Assembly (NCBI GenBank): GCA_013398295.1
Contig: VZSF01006623.1
Span: forward strand, 581,984 to 645,983
From: Chionis minor
Lineage: Eukaryota > Chordata > Aves > Charadriiformes > Chionididae
Length of the DNA: 64,000 nt
Direction of reading: 5' to 3'
Part shown: piece by piece, positions 1 to 11,668 of the stretch
Numbering within the stretch: the stretch's first letter is position 1
Layout: every line of letters begins with the position of its first letter
Notes under the pieces: generated by a model
What the model was told of the DNA's origin: nothing
The model's database searches: none
The model's input: only the letters and a program-made list of their open reading frames with translations
Translations under genes and position numbers: made by a program

Positions 1-370
1 CTCTGCTCCTAATCTGCTCTATAATTTCAGAAGCAGTTTTTCCCTTCCTTGTGCCTCCATCTACCCTTTTATCATGCCTAGGTAGACTGTCAATTATTTG
101 GCATAATAACGTTAGGGACGCAGTTTTGACTCTGGCTCGCCAAACTTTAATCTAATAATAACCTAAGAAATAAGGCCCCGTTTTAAAAGCAAGAGAGGCT
201 TTTCTTCCTGAAAATCTCTCAGCTGTGACACGCAGTTTGGAGCACATAATTTTAAGCAATTAACACCACAGATACACCAAGTCTCTAAACCAGCATAAAC
301 CAGCACCGCTGCTAAAGGAAATGGCCCTTCCTTCACCTCACCCCCAGCCCACATTCCTCTTCACTCCCTC

Positions 371-557
371 TGCTACTCCCTGCCTTGCGCCAACACAAGT
401 GTTCTTGTGGCCCCGCAATGAACCAGGTCAGGGAACTCATCCAGGTTGAAACTAACCTGGGGAAAAGGAAATTGTTTAGTTTTAACCTGGCAGAGTTCCC
501 TGGCCTGGTTCACTGCACAACCATGTGTGTGCTGGTGCCAGCATGGGGAAAGGAGCA
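371..557. repeat. Imperfect long inverted repeat (foldback of about 187 bp)
   Basis: The inner arms at 419-456 and 474-512 match at about 34 of 38 positions as reverse complements. Each reads TGAACCAGG, then CAGGGAACTC, CCAGGTT and AAACTAA, with a loop of about 17 nt. Weaker pairing with small gaps extends outward to about 371 and 557 (TGCT...CCAACAC against TGCT...CCAGCAC). Translations of the two strands are therefore alike. It may be an old MITE or a hairpin-forming locus. No target duplication was recognised. Confidence 0.65.
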
Positions 558-2352
558 GCCCTGGGCCAGGAAGGAGGCGGCAAAGGAATGAGAATGGTGG
601 ACCTCCCTCTGAAAGAGGTTGTTGCAGGGCTGGCTTATGCCAGCTTAAAGTGTTTGTAGAAATGTGGCACATATTTAAAATCTTTCTCTTCAAGGAATAT
701 TTGTCTTCAGAGGATTAATGCTTCCCAGGATATTCCAGCCTTGGCCATCTGCGGAGCATTGCTTCTCCCTCTCTCCCCCCAGACCAATATACTGGCATGG
801 AATTAAAGCCCTTGGAAACATGAAAGCGACAGGCCTGGGGATTTTGTGACAAATGCAAAAATGCTCATATTTGTCAAACCATTAGCAAAGGGGCACAGCT
901 GTTGTGAGAGTCTTGACCCCATGCCAAGTACGCTCAAGCTGGCTGGAGGTTGCATGCCTGAATCATATTCAGTCTCGCAACTCCCACGGAGATCCCTTCT
1001 GCGTATCTACGACAGGTGCCCAGACAAACGCAGTTGACTCCAAGATGTCCAGAGGAGGATTACTGCACATCACCTGAGCCACAGATATTTGCTAAAATGC
1101 AGCGCTCTTTGCATGTGGCTACAGCCCTTCCAAGGACACTTGGGCTCCAGTGCTGCAGCCGCATTTGCCCAACACGGAGCCTGAATGCAGAAGTCCTACC
1201 AGACGTGAGCCAGCTCCTGCAGGTCGAAGCAGGGCAGCTCTGTGCTGCGTGGCTAGAGCCTGTAGTGCTGGAAAGCCTAAATGGGAACAGTGGAGCAGCT
1301 CTGGATAGCAACAGCCTAGACCGTGCCCAGGCTCAGTGGTGGCCCTGGAACTGGAGGCAATAGCTGCAGTCCCAAATTTGGAAGAAGACAAAATGAAGCC
1401 ACAGCCTTCATTCCTCAGGGCTGGGAATGAGGGAAGAAGGGAAGAAGGAGCAACCTTAAAAGAGTAGGGCAAGAAAAGAGAAGGCAGAAATTGGTAAATC
1501 CAAGGGTGAGAAGCAAATGACAAGAAGTACCTTTGTAACACTGTTTCAGGGTACCATATATTTGGTAGCTTCTTTCACCAACCCCCTTTTCCCCAGGTAC
1601 AAAGCAGACATCTAGGGTTTGTGTCTGCTAGTCTAGGCTGAGTCTACTAGAGACAAGGGCAAGGCTGTTAAGAACCAGCCAGGCTTCCTAGCTGAGCTGA
1701 TTGGTGCTCAACTCTGGCAGCACAGAGCTCCAGCTACTCTGTTAATAGCTAAGCCCAAAGCATTTCATTTTGACTAATCGTCCAAAGTTCAGGGCTGATC
1801 CCAAAGTCCTTGGTCAGCAAATCTGGCTGGAAATGTCATGCAATTTGGCCTCCACCAGATTCCCAGAAATCTGTGGGGTGGAAATGCCACGAGGATTAGG
1901 CAAAAGCAAAATCTTTCTCTTGGTTTATCTAGATATATTTGTCCCTGCTCAGCAGACCAAACATGTTTGCTTTCCGTATTTGCCCATCAGTTTAAGGCTT
2001 TTTTTGTTACTGCTGACAATTTTTGGCTACTTTAAAGGCTGACAAATCTTTCCTCTCTTCTGTACTATGTTATGTTTGCTGGGGGCACTGATTAATCCCT
2101 TTCCACCCTTATTCTTCAAAGAGCAACCTTCTCTGTGTGCATTTAGGAGGAGTAGCTCCAAAGCTACAGCAAACCAGTGCAGTGTTTGAGAATGGAGCTG
2201 CCTGCTAAAAATAATCAATACTAATTCTGGCTGGTTTCCATGTCACTCTGACCTTTGGTCAGGCTCTGCCATTTTCACTCATTCTCAAAAGATGTAAACT
2301 TTTCTTATCTTGAGGATTTGTACTTCCGTAGTACTCTATTGGGTGGGATGAG

Positions 2353-2396
2353 CACTAAATACTTTGTTTGCATACACTAAATACTTTGTTTGCATA
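2353..2396. repeat. Perfect 22-bp tandem duplication
   Basis: The unit starts CACTAAATACTTTG and ends TTTGCATA, and occurs twice head to tail with no mismatch. Each copy ends in an octamer-like TTTGCATA. The identity of the copies suggests a recent replication-slippage event, or constraint. Confidence 0.85.
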
Positions 2397-5300
2397 GTGT
2401 GCATAGAGTGAGAGACACTTTCTGGAGTTCTACTCTAACCAGCCCGGGTGACACAGAGACAGGAGTGAAGCAGAAACTGAGGAAAGTTACGACTTAAGCC
2501 AGGGAGACATGTCCTCTTCCCCATGTAGCTGTGACAGTGTGAGACCCTGACCTCAGCTATGTGACACTGACCTGTCTACCAGAGTTTACCACCTTTCCCT
2601 CTTTAGACATGCTGATGGAGCAGGCTCACGTGAGTGTGCTGTAGTTTGCTTCCCGTAAAATCATTTGGATCAGTTCATCCATCCATCCACCTGGTGTTGC
2701 TTGAATTGAGGATCGCTCATGGGATGTTTCATTGGCAGAATGGCTGGGGCAGTAACCTCTGGCAAGGTAGATGATGATGATCTCCTGGGAACAGCAACAT
2801 CTTCTGCCAGCACAGCTGGATTTGTCCACAGCTGTGTAAACTTTGACTGGCTAAATCCAGCTAGTCTAAAATAGGCTTTCAAATCAATCCCAGGCCCCTT
2901 GAGCTCAAGTTGAGTGAAGTCTCCTCTATGTCACACAGCCCTTCAGCTGCTGGGAAGAGCTCCAGCAGTAAAAATCTACTGAACATGCACCAGGGGAGGA
3001 GGGGGTATCAGGCCTTGTAAAGCTTCCAGTCTCAGTGCTCCCTTCTCCAAACAGAACTAACACCTCTCTTGGAGGTGTTTAAAAGGCATTAAAACCACTG
3101 CAGTGCTTTAAGATAGCTAACGTGAACAAGAAATGGTGAGTAAAGTTGATAAATACAGATGTCCAGACACAGATCAAAGACAAAGCAGAGCTCTCAAATG
3201 GCATAAACAAGTGATGTTATTAAACTCTCCCTCAGCATCTCCAGCAGTGGCTCCTTTAAGACCTCTGTAAATAAATATTAAAATAATAACTTAAAAAAAA
3301 AAAGTAAACTACTCTTAACAGCTACAGGTAAGCAAGTTTATAAAATAATGATCATGTCAATTGAATACCAGATTTTTCCTTCGTATACAGCAATGAATGT
3401 CTTTGCAGTTGTCAGTGTGTTGTGATGTGCAGTTCAAACAGCAGAACTGAGAGAGAGATGTTTCACAGCGATACTACTAGCTATGCATACAGGCACATGC
3501 CCACATTCACACACACACACAGATCCTGCTCTGGGACTGCATGAGCAAACGGAAACTTTTTCAAGGACATTTTCCGAACAAAATAATGAAGAAAAACTTA
3601 GAACAGAGAAAACACAGGGAAATAGAACGGTATGGGGAGGTTTTCCTAACTGTCAGTTAACCTTTTCTTACTAATTAAAAGAGGAAGTGCATGAAAAGAA
3701 AGGAAAAGAAATAACTTAGGAAATATCCCAAGTCTGAAGTTTGAGAGTTATATTTAGAGGTAGGGTTATCAAGACAGACAAAAGCCAGGTAGAGTGAAAA
3801 TTACTGCTGTGATCATTATCAGGAGGGGAAGTGAACCTGTGCCTTCTCTATGTTGTGAATAGGCACCAGTGATGGAGTCACCAGGAAGATATCCATTTTT
3901 TTCAAGGGATGCTGAATCAGACCGACAGTGAAAAAAATACATGCAGAGACTGGAAGGAACATGAACCACCCCAAGTAAAACTCATCTGGAACACATGCAG
4001 GGACAGCTGAAATTCCAGAGCCTTTTGTTGGTAAATGTCTGCTGAAGGAGTAGGGGGCATTTAATGGGAGCTGGCTTTTTCATGGCAGTATTCACCCATT
4101 AGTATGCTAAGGATGATTTCCTTTTATTCAGAAAATGAAAAAGGATCTAAGAAAAATGTTGATGAAAAGAAAAAAAAAATTGTAATTGAAATTTTTTCCA
4201 CTGGAAATAAAGGAACTGAGCCATTTGCCTGCTGGCAGACAGTGTGTTCACTCATCCCACTCTAACTAACCCTCCACATCCCACCTGATGCCTCTTCCCC
4301 TTTACTGGAGACTGGCCTCTCAGAGTTGCAGTGCAACTCAACCCCCTGCCTGAGATCATAGGGAGAACAACCCAGTCTTTCCAGTCTGCCACAGCTCCCC
4401 AGGTATTTTGGCACAATTTCACTGATGTAGGCCTTTTCACTTGTAGAGGAATTCAGAACTGGAAAAACTTGAGATATTTGAGGTCAGAACCAAACATGTC
4501 AGCAAAGCTGAGCTGAAAGGAATCTTGCACAATGTCTGTGTACTCAGTGCCAGGAAGCAGTTAGTCCTAATACCCCTCCAGTTCATTAGCATCAAATACA
4601 CTTAGGGGGAAAAAAAGGGAAAAAAAGAAACTAACAGAAAAGAAAGAAGCTGGCTGGCCTTATTCCTACAGATCAATTGGCTTCTGTACCCTCTCCTCCC
4701 TTTAATGGTGTATCCCCCTTGCACCTAAATGCTGTTGCCTCTGGCAAGGGTGTCTCTTTCACATGAGGGATTACACTGCCTAATTGCCGTGAGCTATGGA
4801 AACCCAGCGTTCTGCTGGGCCTGCAGAGCTCCTTTAACATTCATCCCATCATCCTCTCAAGTGCAGCTGGTGTGTTTCTCAAGAGCCAGACTGGGCTGAT
4901 CCCATTCTCTGGAAAAGGACACACATTGTTGCTCAGCAATGGGTGTGCTGGGAAGAAATTCTAGCTGTGGCAAGATTTCAGCAGGCAGTTGCAATCTGCA
5001 CTAAAACTGAATTCAGTTGGCTATAGCCAAGCCTTCTGTGGGACTGCTCAGACAATCACAGTCACCAGTGCTGACTGCACCTAGGCACTTGCCCATTTTC
5101 ACAGGACATGTCAACTCCTTCTTCGCCTTGAGGTCTGTCGGGGACATTACAGCCACGTTCAGCATGCACCCTTTTCTTTCTAATTCAAAAAACTATACTG
5201 AACCTCAAGTGATGCCATCCTGTATGGCAGACTGGCTGTGTTCAGTTCTGTGCACGTGCAGGTGCTGAAATAGTAAGACTTCTGGCCAGGAGATCAAGAA

Positions 5301-6517
5301 ATCCTGCCATGGGACACGTTCTCTTGTGTGATACACTGGAAAACTGCGTTTTAAGTGCCAGGCTGACATGCAGTCCTACACTAGCTTGTTATAACTACTT
5401 TTTGTATGAAATGCAAACAGTGACATAGTAAAAAGCATTTGCAGAATTACTGTCAAACACTGTGAAGTCCAAATCACTTTCTCATACAAGAACTTACGAT
5501 CTCTTCTATCAGTCCTCAGGCTTCTTCTCTATCCACTCTACACACTTGGTGAGACGTGACAGGAAGTTCATAACCACGTGCTTAAAGACCTTAGCTGGAT
5601 TTTTAGTCAGTGTAAGTCACTGTATGTAATATCCACTAGCTACATGTATACAGCATGCTGCCTGGTCAAGGACTCCACTGAGTCTGAGCGAGGTTCTCAC
5701 CCAGCCATACATGTAACATTTTAAAAGAGTTTTTGCTTGTTATAACCTTCAGTGTCAAAATATTCTTACTGAACATGAACAGTATTTGCAAATTCCACCA
5801 AGCTCAAAAAGCATTTCAACCACTTCGTTTTGTTCGTACGAGTTTATGGAAACCCTATCAATAATTAGTATCTTCTTGCAGCTTCAGACAATGTAGAAAT
5901 CCATCCCAGCTATTTCCTACTCAAATTACTCATTCAGACCCTTTTGTATGCTGAACTGACTCTCCCAACATAACTCTAAGCATGTGAAGTTAAGTGGATA
6001 AACAATTTTCAAGTTGGGTTTAATGAAAACTACATCCTGTAGAAATCTAGGGAAATCAAGCTTTTCACAGCTTTTGAAAAGTGGTATGGATAGGGGAATT
6101 TTGGTTATTGTTTGAGCCCAAGCTTCACAAGAAAAAGGGACAGGAATAGACTGTTGTTTAGTTAAACTCTGCACTGCAGCCCTTGTCTGGGTTGCCTGAG
6201 CAAAAGAGGGTAACCAAAAGTCCTTGTACTGCCCAAAGCTGTGAATTCTCTCTAGCACCAGATGGGACATAATTCAGTCCATGGAGTGGTGAGAAGATTC
6301 CAACACTGTTCCGTACAGGGAAAATGAAACCCTTTCAACTGGCTAGTCACAGCCTCTGTGCACTTATGATTTTGTTTTCTTTATTACTTTGCTGTGAGTA
6401 AGCAGAATTTTCCTTCACCAAGTCACTTGCATTTTTTACATGACACACATTAAAGCCAAGCTGACCAATACACCAAACCCCTGGGAGAAGTCTGGGCTTG
6501 TTGCAGACACAACAGTG

Positions 6518-7227
6518 TGTCCCGGTTTGAGGTAAAACAGGACAAATTTTGTTCAGTAACTCTACTTTCTAACTACGCCTCTTCTAACTGATGAAATTAC
6601 CAGCATGTTGTGCAGAAAACTGTTTGCTCTCGGAGTGGTAAGAGCCATGTTTATAGTTGATGTCAAGGCATGGGATGCGAAGAGGCCCTTGCTTATACTT
6701 ATTGCTATAACAACCGACACCAACCAACTTTGTTATTTGCCCTGCTGGAGGGTGGTAAGCAGAAAAACATAGAGGGGACACACTTGCGGGGAGGAGTGAA
6801 CAGGACAGGTGGCCCAGAACTGACCAACGGGGTATTCTATCCCATCTGCCTCGTGCTCAGTATAAAAACTGAGGGACCGAAAGGCCAGCCCTCTTTCTTC
6901 AATGGCGGGCGTCTGAGGAGGACTCAGTTCATCTGCCTTTGACTCCGATCCTGAATCCAGATCCTGAATCTAGTTCTCATCCATCACCGAATCCAGTCTG
7001 GGACTTCCCCAGTGCCTGCTGGTGATGTGATTGTCATCCTGCAAGCTTGATACAGTTTTGTATATATTTCATAATTTTCTTTTTATTATTTTATTCTTTA
7101 TATTTCATTAAAGTAGTTTAGTTCCTACTAAACCAGTCTCTCTTTTTCTCTCCTGCTTCTGCTCTGCAGGAGAGAGGGAACATCAGTCACTCTGCCTGTT
7201 TGGGCCAATCTGGCCCAAACCACGACA
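6518..7227 (+). mobile_element. Solo LTR of an endogenous retrovirus (LTR A), 710 bp
   Basis: The element has imperfect inverted ends, TGTCCCGGTTTG and CAAACCACGACA. It is flanked by a perfect 5-bp target duplication, CAGTG, at 6513-6517 and 7228-7232. On the + strand it carries TATAAAA at 6861-6867 and a poly(A) signal ATTAAA at 7107-7112, in the order expected of U3-R-U5. A 13-bp tandem repeat (GATCCTGAATCCA/GATCCTGAATCTA) sits at 6947-6972, and there is a 9-bp-stem hairpin after the poly(A) signal (7148-7174). No internal retroviral genes or second LTR are present, so it is a recombined solo LTR. A 5-bp duplication is typical of class III (ERVL-like) elements, but the family is not certain. 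Confidence 0.88.
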
Positions 7228-7232
7228 CAGTG

Positions 7233-10200
7233 GTAGGAAGACTGTTGCAGCAGCTCAGTTATTCCTTCCTGACACTTCATATCCACGGCACCCATCTGTG
7301 CTTGGAGTCAAGCAGTTTTTCCCTGAGCCTTCATACCAAGATCAGAGTTTTAGGAAATGAAACCAAGTATAATAATAATTCTATTCATTAAGGCTAAGGA
7401 TTGTAATGGTACTTAGCCATGAAAAGATGCAGCCAGTGGGATTTTCAAATTGCCTAAGTAGATTACACATCTAATTCCCATTGACAGCCAATGGGAATTA
7501 GGTCCCAAACTCCCTTAGGCACTTTTATAAATCCTATTAGGTGTCTGTCTGCATCTTTGTATGCTTAAATACCTTTGTAAACCTGGGCAAGAGTGTGCTC
7601 CCATGCTCCTTAAGTTTCTTTTCAGGGTCTTGGTAATAGAATAAAGTCAGACCTTCTAGCTTATTTTGCAGATCTCAAGATTTGGAGTATGAATCACAAA
7701 CCAGCTGATTCTTTGCCACCTTTGGAACCTCTGACGTTAGAGGAGCAGACCTGCTGAGGTGTGTTCAGACGATACCTGCTAGAGTTGACTCATTGCTGCT
7801 AGAGCAACTGTTTTGTAACTGGCTGCCCATCCCCGCAGCACTGCTAGAACAGGTTAGGGCGCCCAGAGCAAAGCCAGAAAGCTCAAGCCTTGTGGCATTG
7901 AACCTCAACACTCAAAAGTGCTTCCTCTTTGTATTATGCTGCCATAAACGTACATGCAGTTCACTTTAATTTTGCTCTTGCCACAGTTGGTTTGTGTGCT
8001 TCTGGCTGAAGGGCATGTGGAGTATGTGCAGAGTACTAATCAGAGTAAGCTGATTCCCTGGAAGCACAATGCTGCGATTTTTAGAAGACCACAGCCATGT
8101 TTTTTCTAAGTCTTCCAGAATGCATCCTTTACAGAAATGGCTTTGTCACAATGTGAAACTAAGCAGACCAAAGTGAAAGCAAACATTCCCCTCCTCTGAA
8201 AGGCTCCAGTGTGATCACAACAATACCAGTTGAACCCTACTCTAAGCTACAGTAGTGCTGGTGACTATTTAGAAAATAATTAACTGAACTTTACATGACA
8301 TTCAGATGTTTCTTGGCTCAAATACCAGTCTATTCCTCTGCTGAATTCTAGGGATTCTGCAAACAATGAAAAATATTTGCTTAATGGTAGACTTGCATAC
8401 TATGTCCTTGTTGTGCTGAGTCACTGTATCTGTGAAGACAAATGCTGAAAAGAATGTTACATAGAAAACCAACTTTGCTAGACAGACTTTTAAGTACGAT
8501 GAAGATTTGTCATAAATATGAAGCAAAAAATGGAGTGTTTTTATGGAACTGTGTGAGTTCGAAGGCGGTTTTTCCAGTTCCCCACGGAGATTTTTCAAAG
8601 AATGTGCAATTTTTATTGTCTTGAGATAAAATTGGTAATGTAACCCCTTGAAATGTTAAACAGACTTTGGCTCTGATTATATCAAGAGGTGAAGAGCAGG
8701 CTTGAGAGCGGATTTAAGATTGCTAGGCCACGTGCCCCCCTGCATTTCCATTTGCATTGCTGGCTATGGATGGAGATCAAAGTACTCATGTAATGCTTCA
8801 GAACAGTCAAGTTCTGGACACCTACTGCTGAAACAAGAGTTAAATCCAGTACCTTGCTCATATCCACTCACACCATATGAATAAAACTCTGCTAAATAGT
8901 TTTCTCCAACTCTCAGCTCTGAGGCTGGACTGGTGCAGACTCAATGCTTGATGCTTGACCCTTCACTGCTGTTGCTTGACTTGATAGTGCCCGATAACTC
9001 TTGTCTTGCGAGTGGGCTCAAACTTATGTCAGGGTGACAGTGTAAACAGTTGTGCTACGTTTTTCCTTGAAAATCTGAATAAGGAGAAGCTTATTGCTTG
9101 GCAGCCCAGGGCATGCTCCAAAACCAAATTGCCAGCTTGTAAAGAGAAAGAGAAAGGCAGACAGATTATGAAAAAAGCTTGGTTGAAACAATGGGAGTAA
9201 AAAAGAAATAAAGGAAAAAAAAAAGTACAGCTTAGTCCCCAGGACATTTTTCCGTTTATTGATGGGTGGAAGGGCAGATGTCTGTGTGCATGTCCACATA
9301 TATGTGTGTACACAGTGCTGGAACTGGAATTCACATATCTGACAAAAACTGCATTCTGAATTGTCACGAAAAACTGTATAGCCCATTTACTTTAGAGAAT
9401 GACAATTTCTAAAAAGCACCATGATAGATCTATGAAAACAGACAGACACAGCAGAGAACTACATGGCCGGTAAAAGAAGCAAAGGTTTCAAATTTGGTTA
9501 CAGCAACTAAATGGACTTATGAAACATTTGCATCTAATATCCATGTTCTTAAAAGCATCTGTTGCCAGCCACTGTTGCTTGTTTTTCGCAAACAACAGTT
9601 GCAGTGTTTCAGTTTCACAAAGATGTTTTTGTTACAAAACAAATATGTGTGCAGGTGCATCCTAAAACAAATGGCTTAGATGTCATTAGTGGGGCTGGCT
9701 TTCATTAATGAAGCAGAAAATAAAAATTACCCAAAATAGATCTTTCACTAAGAAAGATTTATTCATGATCATAACTGTGGCTATGCTGAAACCAAGAAGA
9801 TGGCAAATAAAAAGTACACAGATTGTGCTAAGGATAATGTAATCTCAAAAGAAGAGAGATGGCACCTAGTAAATATTGGTATGGAAAGATAAACTCTGAG
9901 CAGCAGCTGCAGGCTAGACACTTCCTCACTCAAAATGGAAGACTGTCTTAATGACTTAGAGCTTGCAAGCTTCTTACTTATTGGAGCCTTGACTGGGACT
10001 CTCTGGGCTAAACCATTTAATGCAATCCTTTTAGCATTGAATAGCTCCTACTGCCAGTATCATAAAAATATCTCCAAACACAAAAGCATCCTTCATATGT
10101 ACTAAATACAATCTGCAATCAAAGAAGCTGTGATGTCGAATGTCCCCTCAGAAGCATTTGAGAAATTTTTTTGAATGGCTTGTGCAGGATGTGTTTGTGC

Positions 10201-10939
10201 TCCACAACAGCTTAGAATGGCTCAGCACTTCTAACCAGCCCGTCTAGTCAAGGAGCCAAGTAGGTTCGCAGGGAAGTACACGTCACTTATAGCAGGTGCT
10301 CAGTGGCAAAGAGTTAAATAGTTTTTGAAAGATCTGATTACTGAACGGTTCCATTTTATTGGCCATGTGCTTTCTCCACAGATGGATTCATTGGATGTGC
10401 AACAATAATTGAGTTTTGTCCCATGGGTGAAGTCCATTTGGTGACTTAAGTGCAGTCACTTGTCAGGATGGATTTTTCCACAAATGTACATTTTTCAAGT
10501 TTGCATGTCTTCTGTCAATACCTCTGCTCTCCCAGGGACAGCACGTCAGCTTCCTACGCTCTTACATTCGACTAGTACTGCAGATCTGTCTGCTATGGCT
10601 CTCTGAAGGCTGTTTGATGGGGAAGGCTTTTTGACAACTCCTGCTTCTCCAGAGCTCTTACCTCTTTGTTTTTGTTGTGGGTGGTTTTTGTTGGGTTTTT
10701 TTTTTTTTCTTCCCAATAACAGAATCTTTTATTCAGGCTAGCAGCATTCATACTCTCTTCTTCTGTTCCTGTCTTCCAAAACAGCAAGCAGTTCTGAAAC
10801 TGATGATGAAACTCTAACGAATAAGCACCTCAATGCTTAAGGGCTGCCAATGTCTTCTCTCTCAACTCAGCCCTCAGCCTTCATCAAAACGTAAGCAATA
10901 CTTTTATGACACAGGGGGACACAGTAAATAAAAGCCACA
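7233..10939. other. Intergenic sequence between the two LTRs
   Basis: No gene recognised. It holds the MITE-like palindrome, an A-rich tract at about 9200-9227 and a T/G-rich stretch at about 10,664-10,712. The remainder is unique-looking AT-rich sequence. Confidence 0.65.
7434..7541. mobile_element. Palindromic MITE-like element (foldback)
   Basis: The centre is a perfect inverted repeat, CTAATTCCCATTG / CAATGGGAATTAG (13 bp, about 5-nt loop). The outer arms also pair: GGGATTTTCAAATTGCCTAAG against the reverse complement of CTTAGGCACTTTTATAAATCCT. The layout (CAGTGGGATTTTCAAA..., CCTAA blocks, mirrored around CCCATTG/CAATGGG) resembles palindromic non-autonomous DNA elements I associate with turtles, crocodilians and birds, possibly of hAT type. 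No clear target duplication was seen, which is compatible with age. Confidence 0.7.
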
Positions 10940-10944
10940 CCAAT

Positions 10945-11663
10945 TGTGACAGTGTGCTCCCCTGTTTCCAGGCACCACCTGATCTTTATCTCCTGGAACC
11001 CTGCCCAAGCAATAACCACCCGTGGTGGTCATAATGCGTGCATGCAGTTGTGATGGCAGCATCCGGGGCTCAATGGGGTTTCAGGGAGACAGATAACAAC
11101 ACAATAGCCAAGGGTCAACCTGAGCAATGCTGGTTCTGTGGTCAAGATGCAAATATGACTATAGGTCAATTAGCCCCACAAATGTTGATCAGCCCAAGAG
11201 CCCTTTGAGCTCTTGTGAATGGCAGCGGGCTGCATGCCAGGATGGCCTCAAGGTTAACTCCTCGAGGTTGAGAGATCCCTTGCCACAACAGATCCTTGGT
11301 AGGTGACTCATAGCATGCTGAACTTTGAAATCTTAGCTAAGTGATACGGAGGATTGATTGCACATATATAATTCTTCAGACATAAACTGTTGACCAAGTC
11401 TGGGACTAGGATTGGATCCAGCTGCACTCAGACTCCTCTCTGAGAAGGAGTTTAGAAAGCAAGGGAGTCTTTTCTGAAACCTTGCCTCAATGGGAGGGTC
11501 TCCCTGACAGCTCTGTCTGACCCTGTCCTCTATGCAGTAAATAAACACCCTGAATCTTGTTAAATCACTGTTGCATTTACTATCAAACTTTGCTAAATCC
11601 CTGTTTTATATCAATAAATGTATTGCTACTTCTTGAGTGAAGTACATTGCTCCTTCTGCAACA
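10945..11663 (+). mobile_element. Solo LTR of a second endogenous retrovirus (LTR B), 719 bp
   Basis: It begins TGTGACAGTG and ends CTTCTGCAACA, so it has the TG...CA form. It is flanked by a perfect 5-bp duplication, CCAAT, at 10940-10944 and 11664-11668. AATAAA signals lie at 11540-11545 and 11613-11618, and a weak TATATAAT at 11365-11372, which gives the + orientation. It shows no obvious similarity to LTR A apart from size and duplication length. No coding remnant of gag, pol or env was seen next to it. Confidence 0.75.
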
Positions 11664-11668
11664 CCAAT

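Larger units (their letters stand above)
1..6512. other. Intergenic sequence upstream of CLINT1, distal part
   Basis: No gene recognised. The longest open frames are 140 codons or shorter and show no family resemblance or flanking splice logic. Besides the foldback and the 22-bp duplication it holds a short CA run at about 3509-3521, A-rich tracts near 3292, 4168 and 4612, and a GGGAAGAA repeat near 1430. Confidence 0.7.

Noticed and set aside
3509..3521. CA run
   Set aside because: Too short to be a meaningful microsatellite; mentioned only in the intergenic entry.
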